The notes under the pieces are model-generated. The model had not been told where the DNA came from and did no database searches. It saw only the letters and a list, made by a program, of their open reading frames with translations. From positions 1 through 12,126 of the forward strand of contig JAEWWO010000311.1 in assembly GCA_023396345.1 (NCBI GenBank): 12,126 bases of DNA, read 5' to 3'. Numbering within the stretch: position 1 is the first letter of the stretch; every line of letters begins with the position of its first letter. Origin of the DNA: Bacteroidota bacterium. Lineage in GTDB: Bacteria > Bacteroidota > Bacteroidia > Chitinophagales > Chitinophagaceae. The translations under genes and the position numbers were made by a program. Shown here piece by piece: positions 6,428 to 12,126 of the stretch.

Positions 6428-7603
6428 ATGCACTATAATTTTGACGAAATCATAGACAGAAAAGGTACCAACGCATTCAAAGTATATGCGATGAAAGCCA
6501 GAATAGGGAAAGAAGATTTACTGCCGCTTTGGGTAGCTGATATGGATTTTAAATCTGCTCCGCCCATTCTTGAAGCCATGCAGAAGCGTGTAGAACATGG
6601 CATTTTTGGTTATACTATGCCTAGTCAAAGTTATTATGATGCACTCAGTAACTGGGTAAAAGATTTACACAAATGGGATGTAACGAAAGAAGAAATCAGT
6701 TATATACCCGGCATTGTAAAAGGTATTGCTTTTGCCATAGACTGCTTTACAGAAGAAGGAGATAAAATAATTATACAACCTCCTGTTTATCATCCTTTCC
6801 GCATTGTGCCGCAAGCGCATAAAAGAACGGTTATAGAAAATCCTTTGTTGTTCGATGGTGAAAAATACACCATGGATTTAGAAGGATTAAAAATACTTGC
6901 TGAAGCCGGAGACTGTAAAATGCTTATCCTCTGCAACCCGCATAATCCCATAGGTTTAACCTGGGATGCCGATGTATTGAAAGAGCTGGCTGAAATTTGT
7001 TTTGAACATAACATACTTGTAATTTCTGATGAAATACATGCTGAAATTATTCATCAGAACAAAGTACATACACCATTTGCAACCGTTTCGGAAAAAGCAG
7101 AAAAAAATTGCATCACACTAATGGCACCTTCCAAAACATTTAATCTGGCGGGCATTGTATCTTCTTATGCAATTGTAAAAGACAGAGCTCTGCGTATGCA
7201 GTATTACAATTATCTTAAACGCAGTGATCTGGATCAGGGTACACTCTTTGCCTACCTTACCACAGAAATTGCGTACACGCAATGCAACGATTGGCGTAAA
7301 GAAATGATTGACTACATCTGGCAAAATACATTGTATATACAGGAGTTTCTGCAAAAAAATATACCGGAGATAAAAGCCATATTACCGGAAGCCTCTTTTT
7401 TAATATGGCTCGATTGTAATGCACTGAATCTGTCACAGGAAAAACTGATTGAACTATTCCGCGATAAAGCCGGACTGGCACTGAACGATGGTGAAACATT
7501 CGGCACTCAGGGAAAAGGATTTATGCGCTTAAACGTTGGCTGCTCAAGGTTTTTACTGGAACAAGCCATGCAACAACTGAAAGAGGCGGTGGATAGTTTG
7601 TAA
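6428..7603 (+). CDS. patB: PLP-dependent C-S beta-lyase / aminotransferase, PatB/MalY family
   Basis: This is a 391-residue fold-type I PLP enzyme. The start MHYNFDEIIDRKGTNAFKVY and the early WVADMDF (35-41) are typical of the PatB/MalY subgroup (cystathionine beta-lyase-like), not of general aspartate aminotransferases. Visible active-site features are PPVYHPF (118-124), NPHNPIG (170-176), SDEIHAEI (200-207) with the pyridine-N-binding Asp201, APSKTFNLAG (233-242) with the Schiff-base Lys236, and FMRLNVG (365-371) with the carboxylate-binding Arg367. Family members cleave cystathionine, cysteine or cysteine S-conjugates to a thiol, pyruvate and ammonia, and some also transaminate. The substrate here cannot be fixed from sequence. 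It is cytoplasmic and 44 bases upstream of the DUF4304 gene, though those two may not be functionally linked. The start at 6428 is supported by the family N-terminus and the promoter box. Confidence 0.92.
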   Translation: MHYNFDEIIDRKGTNAFKVYAMKARIGKEDLLPLWVADMDFKSAPPILEAMQKRVEHGIFGYTMPSQSYYDALSNWVKDLHKWDVTKEEISYIPGIVKGIAFAIDCFTEEGDKIIIQPPVYHPFRIVPQAHKRTVIENPLLFDGEKYTMDLEGLKILAEAGDCKMLILCNPHNPIGLTWDADVLKELAEICFEHNILVISDEIHAEIIHQNKVHTPFATVSEKAEKNCITLMAPSKTFNLAGIVSSYAIVKDRALRMQYYNYLKRSDLDQGTLFAYLTTEIAYTQCNDWRKEMIDYIWQNTLYIQEFLQKNIPEIKAILPEASFLIWLDCNALNLSQEKLIELFRDKAGLALNDGETFGTQGKGFMRLNVGCSRFLLEQAMQQLKEAVDSL

Positions 7604-7648
7604 GAAAGATGCTCTGTATTAGATTGAAACATTTATCTGCTAAGAGAA

Positions 7649-8260
7649 ATGAAAACTTCATCTCAAATAAAATTTGACAGAATCATTAAAGAAGGATTTC
7701 ATGAAATACTGAAACCTCTTGGATTCAGGAAAAAAGCTAATAATTTTTATATGCAACTTGATTCTATAGGTCAAATTGTAAATATTCAAAAAAGTATGTT
7801 TGGAAATAAAGACAGGATTGATTTCACCATAAATACAGGAATTTTTGTACCTCAATATTGGTTAGCTTACTATAATTTCCATAATAAAGAATTACCGGCC
7901 TACCCTACCGAACCGGAATGTCTGATAAGAAAAAGAATCGGAGAAATACAAAACAAACATGACATCTGGTATCAAGTTAATAAACACACAAAGGAAGATG
8001 AGTTAATCCTGATAATGAAAGATAATCTAACTCAATTTATTTTACCTTATTTTGATAGTTTAAATAATATTGATGAAGTAGTTGAATATATGGAAAATGA
8101 AAAGATGTCGGATACGCCCTTAGGTAAGTTAATTATATATGCTGAACTCAATCTTATTGATAAAGCTAAACAAGAATATACTAAACTATTGAAAACTAAA
8201 GTCAATAAATACTTTCTGGAAACAGTAAAAGAATATGGAAAAAAATATCAATTGGATTAA
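7649..8260 (+). CDS. DUF4304-like protein, function unknown
   Basis: This is a 203-residue soluble protein with no signal peptide or membrane segment. The N-terminal part (about 7-130) resembles DUF4304: FDRIIKEGFHEILKPLGFRK, a NNFYMQL strand, IVNIQKSMFGNKDRIDFTIN and a GIFVPQYW segment, then a conserved-looking tail (PTEPECLIRKRIGEI, DIWYQV). No catalytic motif is evident and the family has no firmly assigned role that I know of. The C-terminal part (about 140-203) is helical and Lys/Glu-rich. The gene is strikingly AT-rich (two 60-base lines counted by eye gave 30% and 20% G+C, against 42% for a dnaX line), which suggests recent transfer. It follows the PatB-like gene by 45 bases and converges on dnaX with 15 bases between the stop codons and no visible terminator. 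The reading frame is clearly coding; the family call is from pattern memory. Confidence 0.8.
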   Translation: MKTSSQIKFDRIIKEGFHEILKPLGFRKKANNFYMQLDSIGQIVNIQKSMFGNKDRIDFTINTGIFVPQYWLAYYNFHNKELPAYPTEPECLIRKRIGEIQNKHDIWYQVNKHTKEDELILIMKDNLTQFILPYFDSLNNIDEVVEYMENEKMSDTPLGKLIIYAELNLIDKAKQEYTKLLKTKVNKYFLETVKEYGKKYQLD

Positions 8261-8275
8261 TAATGACAAATTGAA

Positions 8276-10165
8276 TCATTTATAATTCAACTTTAATCTT
8301 TCCATTAATTCCTGTACCAGCGGATTAGAGTTAATTATTTTTTCAAGTCTTTCCTCTCTAGTTAGTTGTCTTACCACCTGCGTATTGGTGTCCATTACAT
8401 TTATTCTGAACTTAATGCTTCTGTTAGCAAAAGCAGTCTGCACATCATGAGCTATATATGCCCGCTGTTTCTCTATAAATCCGGAAGAAATCGTATTACT
8501 AACATTCACTTGAAACTCATTCTCCGACAATATTTCAAGCTTCGAGAGTTTAAAAGCATTGGCAGAAGAAGTCAGACCATTCTTAGCAATAGTTTCTGAA
8601 AATGCATCCCATACCGATTGAAGCTTTGAGATATCAAGCTGTTGCGCTTCCTGCACTTCTTCAATGTTGTATTCATCCTGATACTTCTGGCGTAAAGTTT
8701 CTAAAAGATTTTTCTTTGAAATATTGCCGTTACCATTTGGTTCAGGCACATTTATTTTTGGTGCAGCAATTATCGGTTCTTTTTTATCAACAGGCTCCGG
8801 TTGTTTTACAGGTGCGGGTGGTGTTTCCATAACCTGCTGTACCTGACTGTTCACAGGCTTTTGAACAACAGCTACCGTTTTCTTTTCCGCATCTTTTTCA
8901 ATATACAGTTTTGCTTCTCCAAAATCTTTAGTTGTATGGGCGGACTTTGCAGTTGTCTGCTTTTCTTCTGAAAGCGGAATGGAAGGGGATTTTATTTGTC
9001 GGATTGCGACAACATCATTCACCCGTTTTTTTTTTACAATGCCCGAAGCATTGTCAGTACTAAGTTCTATAGCCTGTTGCAGATAATTCAACTTCATTAA
9101 AGCGAGCTCTACATGCAATCTTTTGTTGCGTGCAGTTTTGTAATTAATTTCTGCTTCGTTTAAAATATTTAAAGCACTCAGTAAAAAAGACAGTGAAACA
9201 TCGTGTGCCACTTTTTCGTATTTGCTGCGCATAGTTTCTACCACATCAAGCAATTGTATGGCTTTAGGATTTTTGCACACCATCAAATTTCTGATAAATT
9301 CAGCAAAACCATTGAGGAAAATATCGCCTTCAAAACCCTTCTTATTAATTTCATCAAACAAGAGCATGGCACTCGCCAAATCCTGTTGCAGCAAGCTTTC
9401 CAGCAGTTTGAAATAATAATCGTGATCAAGAATATTCAAATGCTCCAGTGTGTTCTGATAGGTAACTTTTCCGTTGGTAAAGCTTACAATTTTATCCAGA
9501 ATACTCAAGGCATCACGCATACATCCTTCACTTTTTTCGGCTATCACCTGCAAGGCAGATTTATCAGCATCGATATTTTCTTTATCAATAATTTCCTGCA
9601 AGTGATCTACAGAATCTTTATTGGTGATTCTTTTAAAATCGAATATCTGACAACGGCTTAAAATCGTGGGAAGAATTTTATGTTTTTCGGTAGTAGCTAA
9701 AATGAAAATGGCGTAATGTGGCGGCTCTTCCAGTGTTTTTAGAAATGCGTTAAAAGCGCTTGAACTCAGCATGTGTACCTCATCCACAATATATACTTTG
9801 TATTTACCTGCCTGCGGCGCAAAGCGAACCTGCTCTACCAAAGCGCGAATATCATCTACAGAGTTGTTGGAAGCAGCATCCAGCTCATGAATATTGAGCG
9901 ATGTGCCTTCATTAAAACTTTTGCAGGAAGTACATTCGTTGCAGGCTTCACCATCTTCGCGGCGGTTTTCGCAGTTGATGGTTTTGGCGAGAATTCTGGC
10001 ACAGGTAGTTTTGCCCACACCGCGCGGACCACAAAACAAAAATGCATGCGCCAGTTGATTGTTTTTGATGGCATTTTTTAAAGTAGTGGTAATATGCTCC
10101 TGCCCTACTACGGTATCAAAAGTTTGCGGTCTGTATTTTCTTGCCGATACAACAAAGTTTTCCAT
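8276..10165 (-). CDS. dnaX: DNA polymerase III subunit tau (with probable short gamma form)
   Basis: DnaX is the ATPase of the clamp loader. Tau is the full product, and in some bacteria a shorter gamma product comes from the same gene. The 629-residue protein has the standard N-terminus MENFVVSARKYRPQTFDTVV, the Walker A loop CGPRGVGKTT (45-54), a zinc-binding set (Cys65, Cys75, Cys78, Cys81), the Walker B-like IVDEVHML (126-133), LKTLEEPPHY (142-151), the sensor-1 region ILATTE (155-160), the SRC arginine finger (170-172) and the sensor-2 region GCMRDALSILD (214-224). The collar domain ends at about 365. A low-complexity linker (about 370-490, rich in Lys, Pro, Thr and Val) precedes a C-terminal tau domain (about 495-629). 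Ten consecutive A at codons 377-380 mark the core/linker boundary and look like a programmed slippage site. It is divergent from the SecD-like gene. Confidence 0.97.
   Translation of the reverse strand: MENFVVSARKYRPQTFDTVVGQEHITTTLKNAIKNNQLAHAFLFCGPRGVGKTTCARILAKTINCENRREDGEACNECTSCKSFNEGTSLNIHELDAASNNSVDDIRALVEQVRFAPQAGKYKVYIVDEVHMLSSSAFNAFLKTLEEPPHYAIFILATTEKHKILPTILSRCQIFDFKRITNKDSVDHLQEIIDKENIDADKSALQVIAEKSEGCMRDALSILDKIVSFTNGKVTYQNTLEHLNILDHDYYFKLLESLLQQDLASAMLLFDEINKKGFEGDIFLNGFAEFIRNLMVCKNPKAIQLLDVVETMRSKYEKVAHDVSLSFLLSALNILNEAEINYKTARNKRLHVELALMKLNYLQQAIELSTDNASGIVKKKRVNDVVAIRQIKSPSIPLSEEKQTTAKSAHTTKDFGEAKLYIEKDAEKKTVAVVQKPVNSQVQQVMETPPAPVKQPEPVDKKEPIIAAPKINVPEPNGNGNISKKNLLETLRQKYQDEYNIEEVQEAQQLDISKLQSVWDAFSETIAKNGLTSSANAFKLSKLEILSENEFQVNVSNTISSGFIEKQRAYIAHDVQTAFANRSIKFRINVMDTNTQVVRQLTREERLEKIINSNPLVQELMERLKLNYK
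8996..9054 (-). promoter_or_regulatory. Candidate slippage/frameshift element in dnaX (gamma production)
   Basis: Read on the minus strand: ACAATGC (9054-9048), loop TTCGG, GCATTGT (9042-9036), a perfect 7-bp stem. It is followed with no gap by ten A (9035-9026), then CGGGTGAATGA, then a 6-bp hairpin TTGTCG (9012-9007) / CGACAA (9001-8996) with a 5-base loop. With one A gained, or a -1 ribosomal shift, the reading becomes Lys-Lys-Lys-Thr-Gly-Glu-stop (TGA 9017-9015), a 383-residue protein. With one A lost, it becomes Lys-Lys-Asn-Gly-stop (TGA 9021-9019), 381 residues. Both would keep the ATPase and collar domains and drop tau's C-terminus. Confidence 0.68.
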
Positions 10166-10170
10166 GCCTG

Positions 10171-10199
10171 CAATTTACATAAATTCTTGTTCTTGCAAA
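10171..10199 (-). promoter_or_regulatory. Candidate promoter for dnaX
   Basis: The minus strand has TTTG at 10199-10196, 18 bases, then TAAATTG at 10177-10171, one T short of the -7 consensus. The box ends 5 bases before the ATG at 10165, the same near-leaderless spacing as the J-domain gene, and both share TTGCAGG immediately before the start. This is tentative because of the imperfect -7. Confidence 0.35.
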
Positions 10200-10225
10200 A
10201 AGGGATTTTTGAGGAGAGATTGTAT

Positions 10226-10233
10226 TATCTTTG
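10226..10233 (+). promoter_or_regulatory. Bacteroidota -7 box for the SecD-like gene
   Basis: TATCTTTG is an exact TAnnTTTG match, 34 bases before the ATG at 10268. A TTTG at 10208-10211 is only 14 bases up, shorter than the usual 17-20, so the -33 side is doubtful. Confidence 0.45.
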
Positions 10234-10267
10234 AAGACACTAATTTTACAGAAAATATAATTGCATT

Positions 10268-11098
10268 ATGAAAAATAATAAGATAACCAAATTCTTATTG
10301 ATGACATTAGTATTTATTATTGCTCCGTATATAAGCAACGGACAATCCAAACAGGAAAAGATTGAAACAATAATTAAAAAACTACACTTGGTTGATTCTC
10401 AAAAACCATATTATGACCACCAAATTCAAAGTCTGAAATATCAGGCAACTGAAAAAGATAGCATCAGAATAATTGAATTAGAAAAACAATTGTCTGAAGA
10501 AAAAATGATAGAGAAGTATGTTGCAGCTTTCAATAATTCGTTTACAAATAAAGAGATAGATGAAGCATATGCTTTTATTAAAACTACCACATTCAATAAA
10601 TTCTTTGAGAATATGAATAATATTATAGGGTTGGAGTTTGAAGAAATAGACAAAGAAATAGAAGAAATAATCGAAAGCATTCGCAATACATCAGATATCA
10701 ATACCCAAAGTTTTGCACCAGTAGATGTTGACAGAGAAGATGGGTTTTATGAAATCTTTGATTATAATAGTTCAACAATAGATAAAGATATCAAGTTAAA
10801 AGAAAAACCTTCTCTAACGCCAATAGATATTTTAAAAGCAGAAAGATACTTTGGCTTTTCAGGACAACCGGAATTGAGCATTGTATTAACAAAACAAGGA
10901 GCCAAGAAATTCTCTGAATTAACAAGAAAGAATATCGGAAGACCTATTGCCATTGTAATTAATAAAAAAATTATTTCTTTACCAATTGTGAATACGGAGA
11001 TAACAGGCAACGAGGTCAATGTAAGCGGACAATTTACCGTACAGGAAGTTGATGAAATGATTAAACTACTAACTACTCCTTCCAGCGTTGTACCGTAG
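10268..11098 (+). CDS. Exported protein with DUF2059-like and SecD-head-like domains
   Basis: This is a 276-residue exported protein. Residues 1-26 form a signal peptide (Lys-rich start, hydrophobic LLMTLVFIIAP, then YISNG before Gln26), with no lipobox Cys. Residues about 28-120 are helical; AFNNSFTNKEIDEAYAFIKT (87-106), then TTFNKFF, resembles the DUF2059 pattern of exported proteins. Residues about 188-270 closely resemble the P1 head domain of SecD: LSIVLTKQGAKKFSELTRKN (203-222), IGRPIAIVINKKIISLPIVN (223-242), TEITGNEVNVSGQFTVQEVD (243-262), EMIKLL. In SecD that domain sits between membrane segments and aids late steps of protein export; here there is no transmembrane part, so it is a free-standing periplasmic module of unknown function. 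The gene is very AT-rich (two 60-base lines counted by eye gave 27% and 23% G+C), suggesting transfer. It is divergent from dnaX. The domain calls are from pattern memory. Confidence 0.82.
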   Translation: MKNNKITKFLLMTLVFIIAPYISNGQSKQEKIETIIKKLHLVDSQKPYYDHQIQSLKYQATEKDSIRIIELEKQLSEEKMIEKYVAAFNNSFTNKEIDEAYAFIKTTTFNKFFENMNNIIGLEFEEIDKEIEEIIESIRNTSDINTQSFAPVDVDREDGFYEIFDYNSSTIDKDIKLKEKPSLTPIDILKAERYFGFSGQPELSIVLTKQGAKKFSELTRKNIGRPIAIVINKKIISLPIVNTEITGNEVNVSGQFTVQEVDEMIKLLTTPSSVVP

Positions 11099-11100
11099 CT

Positions 11101-11123
11101 CTTCAGGATTTTTAATCCCGAAG
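11101..11123. repeat. Intergenic hairpin 1
   Basis: CTTCAGGATT (11101-11110) pairs with AATCCCGAAG (11114-11123) around a TTT loop, with one A/C mismatch in ten. It begins 3 bases after the SecD-like stop codon. No U-tract follows in either direction, so it is a poor terminator. It is paired with a second hairpin 13 bases on and is probably part of a small palindromic element. Confidence 0.5.
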
Positions 11124-11136
11124 TATTATAAAAAAT

Positions 11137-11160
11137 ATGGATGGTGAGGACACCGTCCAT
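11137..11160. repeat. Intergenic hairpin 2
   Basis: ATGGATGGTG (11137-11146) pairs along its full length with CACCGTCCAT (11151-11160), one pair being a G-U wobble, around the loop AGGA. An A-run (11130-11135) precedes it, so on the minus strand the hairpin is followed by a short T-run and might terminate the TolC-family transcript. On the plus strand it is followed only by mixed A/T. Confidence 0.55.
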
Positions 11161-11208
11161 TAATATATAAGTTCTCTAAAAAACTATTACTTAAAACCCC
11201 ACACAAAA

Positions 11209-11232
11209 AACCTAAAACTTATAACCTAAAAC
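11209..11232. repeat. Short direct repeat AACCTAAAAC x2
   Basis: AACCTAAAAC occurs at 11209-11218 and again at 11223-11232 with a 14-base period, followed by a further CTA. It directly abuts the stop codon of the TolC-family gene (11233-11235). Its function is unknown; it may be slippage-prone AT-rich filler. Confidence 0.5.
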
Positions 11233-12126
11233 CTACTTCCAACCACCGCCCAATGCTCTGTACAGTTCTACAATCGCTTCCAGTTCCTGCATTTTATCGC
11301 TTACGCCAGCAAGTTGCGCCTGCAAATAGGTTTGCTCTGCAAACAATACATCAGTATAATTAGTAGCAGAACTATATCGCAAAAGTTCTTTATTAAACTC
11401 CACAGCTTTTTCAAGCGATGCAACCTGACTGCTCCTTGTACCCTGTTTTTCAAGAGCTGTTTCGTAAGCATACAAAGCATCAGACACTTCCTGACCCGCT
11501 TTTAACAGACTTTGCTGAAACGCATAGTACGCCTGCATTTGCTGCGATTCGGCAACAGATAACTGCATCTTAAGCTGACCACGATTAAATATCACATGCG
11601 ACAAATTGCCTCCTAAAGTTAAAAACCATGGAGAGCTTTTAAATAAATTTTGCAAACGAAAAGTTGAAATACCTCCCGTAGCAGAAATAGATAAATTGGG
11701 ATAAAAACTTGCACGTGCAATATTGGTATTTTCAAATGCTGCTCTGAACGCATATTCTGCTGCCTGCACATCGGGGCGATTATTCAGCAATTGTAAAGGC
11801 ACACCTGTATTCAGTTCATAATTTGTACGTTGCTGAGCCAGCGTAGAACGCTCAACTGGTCCGGGTGTTTTACCCGTTAAAACAGCAATTACATTTTCAA
11901 TTTCTCTGATAGATCTTTTCAAATCGGGCAGACTTACCTGTGCAGCATATAAGTTGGCTTCGCTTTGCACAACCGCCGCTCCGGTAACATATGCAGCTTC
12001 CTTTAAAGCCTTCATGGTTTCTACATCTTCTCTGCGTAAGTCAATTGCCTCTTGTGTAATTCTCAGATTTTCATCCAATCCTAATAACTGATAATACAAT
12101 CCCGCAAGATTAGCAATAATCTGTGT
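11233..12126 (-). CDS. TolC/NodT-family outer-membrane efflux protein, C-terminal part
   Basis: This is the last 297 codons of a gene that continues past the right edge. TolC-family proteins form trimeric outer-membrane channels with alpha-helical periplasmic barrels, serving RND or other efflux pumps. The frame is open to the window edge (upstream residues read TQIIANLAGLYYQLLGLDEN), so a TTG at 12099 is an internal Leu and not the start. Visible family features are LGLDENLRITQEAIDLR, a long amphipathic helix with RREDVETMKALKEAAYVTGA, the IENVIAVLTGKTPGPVE segment, PLQLLNNRPDVQAAEYAFRA (the LL..RPDVxxAE signature of NodT/OprM-type lipoproteins), ANIARASFYPNLSISATGG-like wording, and the terminal ELYRALGGGWK. 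In this subgroup it usually sits downstream of an RND transporter and its membrane fusion protein; those would lie to the right of the window. The substrate is unknown. Confidence 0.94.
   Translation of the reverse strand, partial: TQIIANLAGLYYQLLGLDENLRITQEAIDLRREDVETMKALKEAAYVTGAAVVQSEANLYAAQVSLPDLKRSIREIENVIAVLTGKTPGPVERSTLAQQRTNYELNTGVPLQLLNNRPDVQAAEYAFRAAFENTNIARASFYPNLSISATGGISTFRLQNLFKSSPWFLTLGGNLSHVIFNRGQLKMQLSVAESQQMQAYYAFQQSLLKAGQEVSDALYAYETALEKQGTRSSQVASLEKAVEFNKELLRYSSATNYTDVLFAEQTYLQAQLAGVSDKMQELEAIVELYRALGGGWK

Noticed and set aside
8261..8275. Terminator between the converging DUF4304-like gene and dnaX
   Set aside because: Only 15 bases separate the stop codons and no stem is visible; transcripts probably overlap.
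9026..9054. Plus-strand intrinsic terminator made of the T10 run and adjacent hairpin
   Set aside because: On the plus strand the T-run comes before the hairpin, the wrong order, and no plus-strand gene ends there.
11101..11160. Classical terminator for the SecD-like gene
   Set aside because: Neither hairpin is followed by a U-tract in the plus direction.
10762..11160. 132-codon minus-strand ORF covering the end of the SecD-like gene and the hairpins
   Set aside because: It is mostly antisense to a clear coding frame; its first residues come from the hairpin region and it matches no known protein.
12097..12099. TTG as the start of the TolC-family gene
   Set aside because: The frame is open to the window edge and the residues before it fit the family, so this is an internal Leu codon in a gene cut by the window.

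Overview
The window looks like a chromosomal segment of a Bacteroidota bacterium, probably near Chitinophagales (the lineage is inferred). Signs are a moderately AT-rich composition, repeated matches to the Bacteroidota housekeeping promoter (-33 TTTG / -7 TAnnTTTG) in front of genes, no obvious Shine-Dalgarno sequences, a lipoprotein and exported proteins with Bacteroidota-style signal peptides (cleavage before Gln), and the protein families present. I saw no tRNA, rRNA, CRISPR array, transposase or phage gene.

Layout: (1) 1-165, minus: N-terminal end of a short-chain dehydrogenase cut by the window edge. (2) 350-1996, plus: carB, but only the N-terminal half of carbamoyl-phosphate synthase large subunit, ending cleanly at the domain junction. 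(3) 2046-2711, plus: PKD-domain lipoprotein. (4) 2712-2929: a palindromic REP/MITE-like element, then a bidirectional terminator between converging genes. (5) 2930-5031, minus: ahcY, preceded by an exported FKBP-type prolyl isomerase. (6) 5173-5712, plus: pyrR. (7) 5719-6345, minus: a J-domain protein with a C-terminal membrane anchor. (8) 6428-7603, plus: a PatB/MalY-type PLP enzyme. (9) 7649-8260, plus: a DUF4304 protein, very AT-rich. (10) 8276-10165, minus: dnaX (DNA polymerase III tau/gamma). (11) 10268-11098, plus: an exported protein with a stand-alone SecD-like head domain, also very AT-rich. (12) 11099-11232: two hairpins and a short direct repeat. (13) 11233-12126, minus: C-terminal part of a TolC/NodT-type outer-membrane efflux protein, cut by the window edge.

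Most genes appear to be single transcription units with their own promoters; there is no large operon. Metabolic links are loose: carB (carbamoyl phosphate for pyrimidines and arginine) and pyrR (pyrimidine control/uracil salvage) belong to one pathway but are separated, while ahcY and the PatB-like C-S lyase both act in sulfur amino acid metabolism.

The most notable signal is in dnaX. An uninterrupted run of ten A sits just after the ATPase/clamp-loader core. A perfect 7-bp hairpin abuts it upstream, stop codons lie within four codons in both alternative frames, and a second hairpin follows. This is the architecture expected for a programmed slippage or frameshift site that makes a short gamma form. 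Other points are the half-length carB, the free-standing SecD head domain, the tail-anchored J protein and the short intergenic palindromes.
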